Below, in pieces: positions 6,899 through 8,834 of a stretch of DNA of 8,834 nucleotides. Origin of the DNA: Pseudomonadota bacterium (GTDB lineage Bacteria; Desulfobacterota; JADFVX01); NCBI GenBank assembly GCA_015222755.1, contig JADFVX010000087.1:1-8834 (forward strand), read 5' to 3'. The position numbers and the translations under genes are program-made. The notes under the pieces are model-generated. The model was not told the DNA's origin and did no database searches. It saw nothing but the letters and a program-made list of their open reading frames with translations. Position 1 is the stretch's first letter, and each line of letters starts with the position of its first letter.

Positions 6899-7867
6899 CT
6901 ACAATGGGGGCCTTGCCCTTTTGCCGATACACATCTCCACAAGGTCTTCTATTCTGGCAGTCCCGGCACACATGACCGAATCGGCACCGCCCCAGTATAT
7001 CTTTACGCTACCGTCATCTTCAGGTACTGCGCCGCAGGTAAATACAACATTTGAGACATAGCCTGTAATCTCCCAGGGGTCTTCCGGCTGGAGTATCCAG
7101 TCGTCTGAGACGCCGATAATCCTGGACGGGTCATCGAGGTCATGGAGTGCAACTCCCAGCCTGTAGACGGCGCCCGCCATGGTCTCGAATACGCCGTGGT
7201 AGATATGAAGCCAGCCCCTGTCCGTCCTGAAAGGGGTCGCGCCGGGGCCTATCTTCATCTCGTCCCAGTGGTAGAGAACTGGCTTCATGATGACCTTCGA
7301 ATCACCCCAGTGAATCAGATCGGGGGAATATGATATACAGATAGACCAAGGTGATATCTCGGAGTGCGGACGGTCGAGGCGCACATAGCGCCCGTCTATC
7401 TTCTCCGGGAAGATGACAACGTTCCTCATGTCGGGTTGGGAGATCATAGCCACCCGTTCAATAGACTTAAAATCAGCCGTTCTCGCAAGGGCTATTCTCA
7501 CGCCATGCCGTGAGTATGTGCTGTAGCTGAGGAGATAGTCTTCCCCATCCATGGCGCAGATGCGCAGGTCTTCAACACCGAACTCTTCGTAGTCGGCAAA
7601 CATTCCTTCGGTAGCAGGTGTGATGAATGGCTCGGGGTAAGCCGTGAAGGAAAACCCGTCCTCGCTCTCGGCCTTGCCTATAATGGACCTGCCGTTTCTT
7701 AAGTGCGACCTGAAGAGCATGATGTATCGCCCCTCATGTTTTACGATGCCGGCATTGTGTACCGTCTCCACGGGGTAAGGGACGTCATGCTTCGTCAGCA
7801 CAGGGTTGTTTTCGTATCTCTTTACCACAGGCCCAATAGCATTTTTCCTAGCTTCGTCCAAAATCAT
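6899..7867 (-). CDS. GH130-family beta-mannoside phosphorylase
   Basis: This 322-aa protein is the usual length for GH130 phosphorylases, which split beta-mannosides with inorganic phosphate to give alpha-mannose-1-phosphate. NNPVLTKHDVP at 20-30 is the typical start of the first blade. GVEDLRI at 97-103 contains the expected catalytic Asp100, with Leu in place of the common Pro in EDPR. Residues that bind phosphate in characterised members appear conserved: Arg53 in LFRS, Arg166 and His168 in DRPH, Lys205 in KIGPGATPF, and His224 in IYHG. Linkage (beta-1,2 or beta-1,4) and partner sugar cannot be read. The gene overlaps the 3' end of the GT4-cupin gene by 20 bp. The annotated ATG (7867) abuts GGAGG, whereas TTG at 7861 has that site 6 nt upstream, so the true protein may be two residues shorter. 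It is cytoplasmic, with no signal peptide. Confidence 0.9.
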   Translation of the reverse strand: MILDEARKNAIGPVVKRYENNPVLTKHDVPYPVETVHNAGIVKHEGRYIMLFRSHLRNGRSIIGKAESEDGFSFTAYPEPFITPATEGMFADYEEFGVEDLRICAMDGEDYLLSYSTYSRHGVRIALARTADFKSIERVAMISQPDMRNVVIFPEKIDGRYVRLDRPHSEISPWSICISYSPDLIHWGDSKVIMKPVLYHWDEMKIGPGATPFRTDRGWLHIYHGVFETMAGAVYRLGVALHDLDDPSRIIGVSDDWILQPEDPWEITGYVSNVVFTCGAVPEDDGSVKIYWGGADSVMCAGTARIEDLVEMCIGKRARPPL

Positions 7868-8834
7868 CCTCCAGCCGCTCTATGTCATCCTCTCCGAAAT
7901 AGTCGCCTCGCTGCACCTCTACGAAGGCCATATCTTCCCTCCCCCGGTTCTCCATCCTGTGGACGGCTCCCTGTGGGATATCTACAGAATCTCCCGCTTT
8001 CAATATTATTTCCCGCTCTTCAAGGGTGACTACCCCTTCGCCATAGATAACGTGCCAGTGTTCGGAGCGCCGTCTGTGCCTCTGGAGACTGAGCCGCTTT
8101 CCCGGTTTGACAATAATACGCTTCACCTTGTGGTTGGCATCGTCGGCAAAAACCTCGTAATATCCCCAGGGCCTGCGGTCCTCGCTCTTTGTCTTTTCTA
8201 TTATCTCTTCGTAGACCTTTATATAATCGCTCACCATCCTCTTGACGGAAAAGTTCTCTTCTATGAATTTCCGGCAGTCGGCCCGCTTGATCTCGCCGAG
8301 CCTTCCCACGGCACTAACCGCCTCTTCCACAGTGGAGACAAGGTATCCGTTGACGCCGTCCTGTATGAGTTCAGGCATACTCCCCCTGTTGAAGGCGATC
8401 ACCGGCGTTCCGCATGCCATCGCCTCGGCTACGGAAAGACCGAATGGTTCGTCGAAGTTTATAGGGTGCAGAAGGGCACTGGCATCTTTAAGCAGCGCGT
8501 CCCTCTTTTCCGGCCCGACGCTTCCCACGTAGGTAATGCCGTCACCATTAAGGTGGGGCTCAACCTCTCTCTCGTAATAGATCTCATCCTGGACGATGCC
8601 TGCCATTATCAGCCTGCTCTTGCTCCGCCTGGCGATCTCTATAGCCTCTTTAGCGCCCTTGTCGGGGTGTATCCTTCCGAAGAAGAGGAGGTAATCGCCT
8701 TGCGGATCGGGGTTGAATGTGAACTCACCTAGATCGATGCCGTGGTGTATCGTCTTGATATACTCTAGGCTGGCCGCCTTGTCGGCCTCGCTTATGGAGA
8801 CGTAGAAGGCCCTGTCGTTGTACTTCTCATAGAC
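7848..8834 (-). CDS. GT4 glycosyltransferase fused to a type II mannose-6-phosphate isomerase cupin (5' end beyond the window)
   Basis: The frame is open from the right edge (8834) to TAG at 7850-7848, giving 328 visible codons; the N-terminal half lies outside. An ATG at 8606 is internal, since the upstream codons continue the same glycosyltransferase fold. Visible residues 1-210 are the donor-binding half of a GT4 enzyme: LLFFGRIHPDKGAKEAI (49-65), and an intact E-x7-E motif with Glu129 and Glu137 in DEPFGLSVAEAMACGTP. Residues 221-327 are a cupin closely matching the C-terminal isomerase domain of ManC/AlgA-type proteins: RPWGYYEVF, KRIIVKPGKRLSLQRH, EHWHVIYGEG, IPQGAVHRMEN and GDYFGEDDIERLED. 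Gln251, His253, Glu258 and His292 are candidate metal ligands. ManC normally joins this cupin to a GDP-mannose pyrophosphorylase, not to a transferase. The combination points to mannose chemistry: Man-6-P/Fru-6-P interconversion beside mannosyl transfer. Donor specificity is inferred. It is the first visible gene of the cluster. Confidence 0.88.
   Translation of the reverse strand, partial: VYEKYNDRAFYVSISEADKAASLEYIKTIHHGIDLGEFTFNPDPQGDYLLFFGRIHPDKGAKEAIEIARRSKSRLIMAGIVQDEIYYEREVEPHLNGDGITYVGSVGPEKRDALLKDASALLHPINFDEPFGLSVAEAMACGTPVIAFNRGSMPELIQDGVNGYLVSTVEEAVSAVGRLGEIKRADCRKFIEENFSVKRMVSDYIKVYEEIIEKTKSEDRRPWGYYEVFADDANHKVKRIIVKPGKRLSLQRHRRRSEHWHVIYGEGVVTLEEREIILKAGDSVDIPQGAVHRMENRGREDMAFVEVQRGDYFGEDDIERLEDDFGRS
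7868..7872 (-). promoter_or_regulatory. Shine-Dalgarno that questions the GH130 start codon
   Basis: GGAGG sits directly against the ATG at 7867 (spacing 0) but 6 nt before the in-frame TTG at 7861-7859. The spacing favours the TTG as the real start. The site lies inside the coding sequence of the upstream GT4-cupin gene, which fits translational coupling. Confidence 0.45.

Noticed and set aside
7806..8732. 308-codon open frame on the plus strand
   Set aside because: It lies entirely antisense to the GT4-cupin and GH130 genes, whose motifs are clear. The translated product has no recognisable family and the opening is a by-product of the codon use of the real genes.

Overview
All six genes with real support lie on the minus strand, so the window reads from right to left. 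The genes suggest a Gram-negative, probably anaerobic or sediment-type bacterium (a Desulfobacterota- or Nitrospirota-like lineage would fit). Reasons are the lipoprotein-type signal on the rhodanese, frequent ATA (Ile) and AGG (Arg) codons, and the multidomain antiporter. This placement is a weak inference, because there is no rRNA or marker gene here.

Right part (8834 to 3065): a compact four-gene cluster for intracellular carbohydrate metabolism, probably mannose-based. In transcription order it holds a GT4 glycosyltransferase fused to a mannose-6-phosphate-isomerase-type cupin (5' end outside the window), a short GH130 protein with the phosphorylase-type residues, a longer GH130 protein in which two of those residues are replaced, and a 754-aa protein with an N-terminal GT4 glycosyltransferase and a C-terminal domain that looks like an alpha/alpha-barrel. 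The first two genes overlap by 20 bp and the others are 55 and 44 bp apart, as expected for one operon. None of the three complete proteins has a signal peptide, so the work is probably cytoplasmic. The attractive reading is a cycle in which two glycosyltransferases build a mannose-containing oligosaccharide or glycoconjugate, GH130 enzymes release mannose-1-phosphate or mannose from it, and the cupin domain links mannose-6-phosphate to fructose-6-phosphate.

Middle (2773 to 3064): a 292-bp AT-rich gap with a perfect -10 box overlapped by a 15-bp palindrome, probably the promoter and operator of the antiporter gene, plus a doubtful 24-codon plus-strand ORF.

Left part (2772 to 1): a 727-aa cation/proton antiporter carrying a TrkA-N-like domain and a PTS EIIA domain with both expected histidines, then a 211-bp gap with a good sigma-70-type promoter and a small hairpin, then a rhodanese-domain probable lipoprotein running off the left edge. 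The left part looks less GC-rich than the sugar cluster by eye.

No tRNA, rRNA, CRISPR array, transposase or attachment site was seen.
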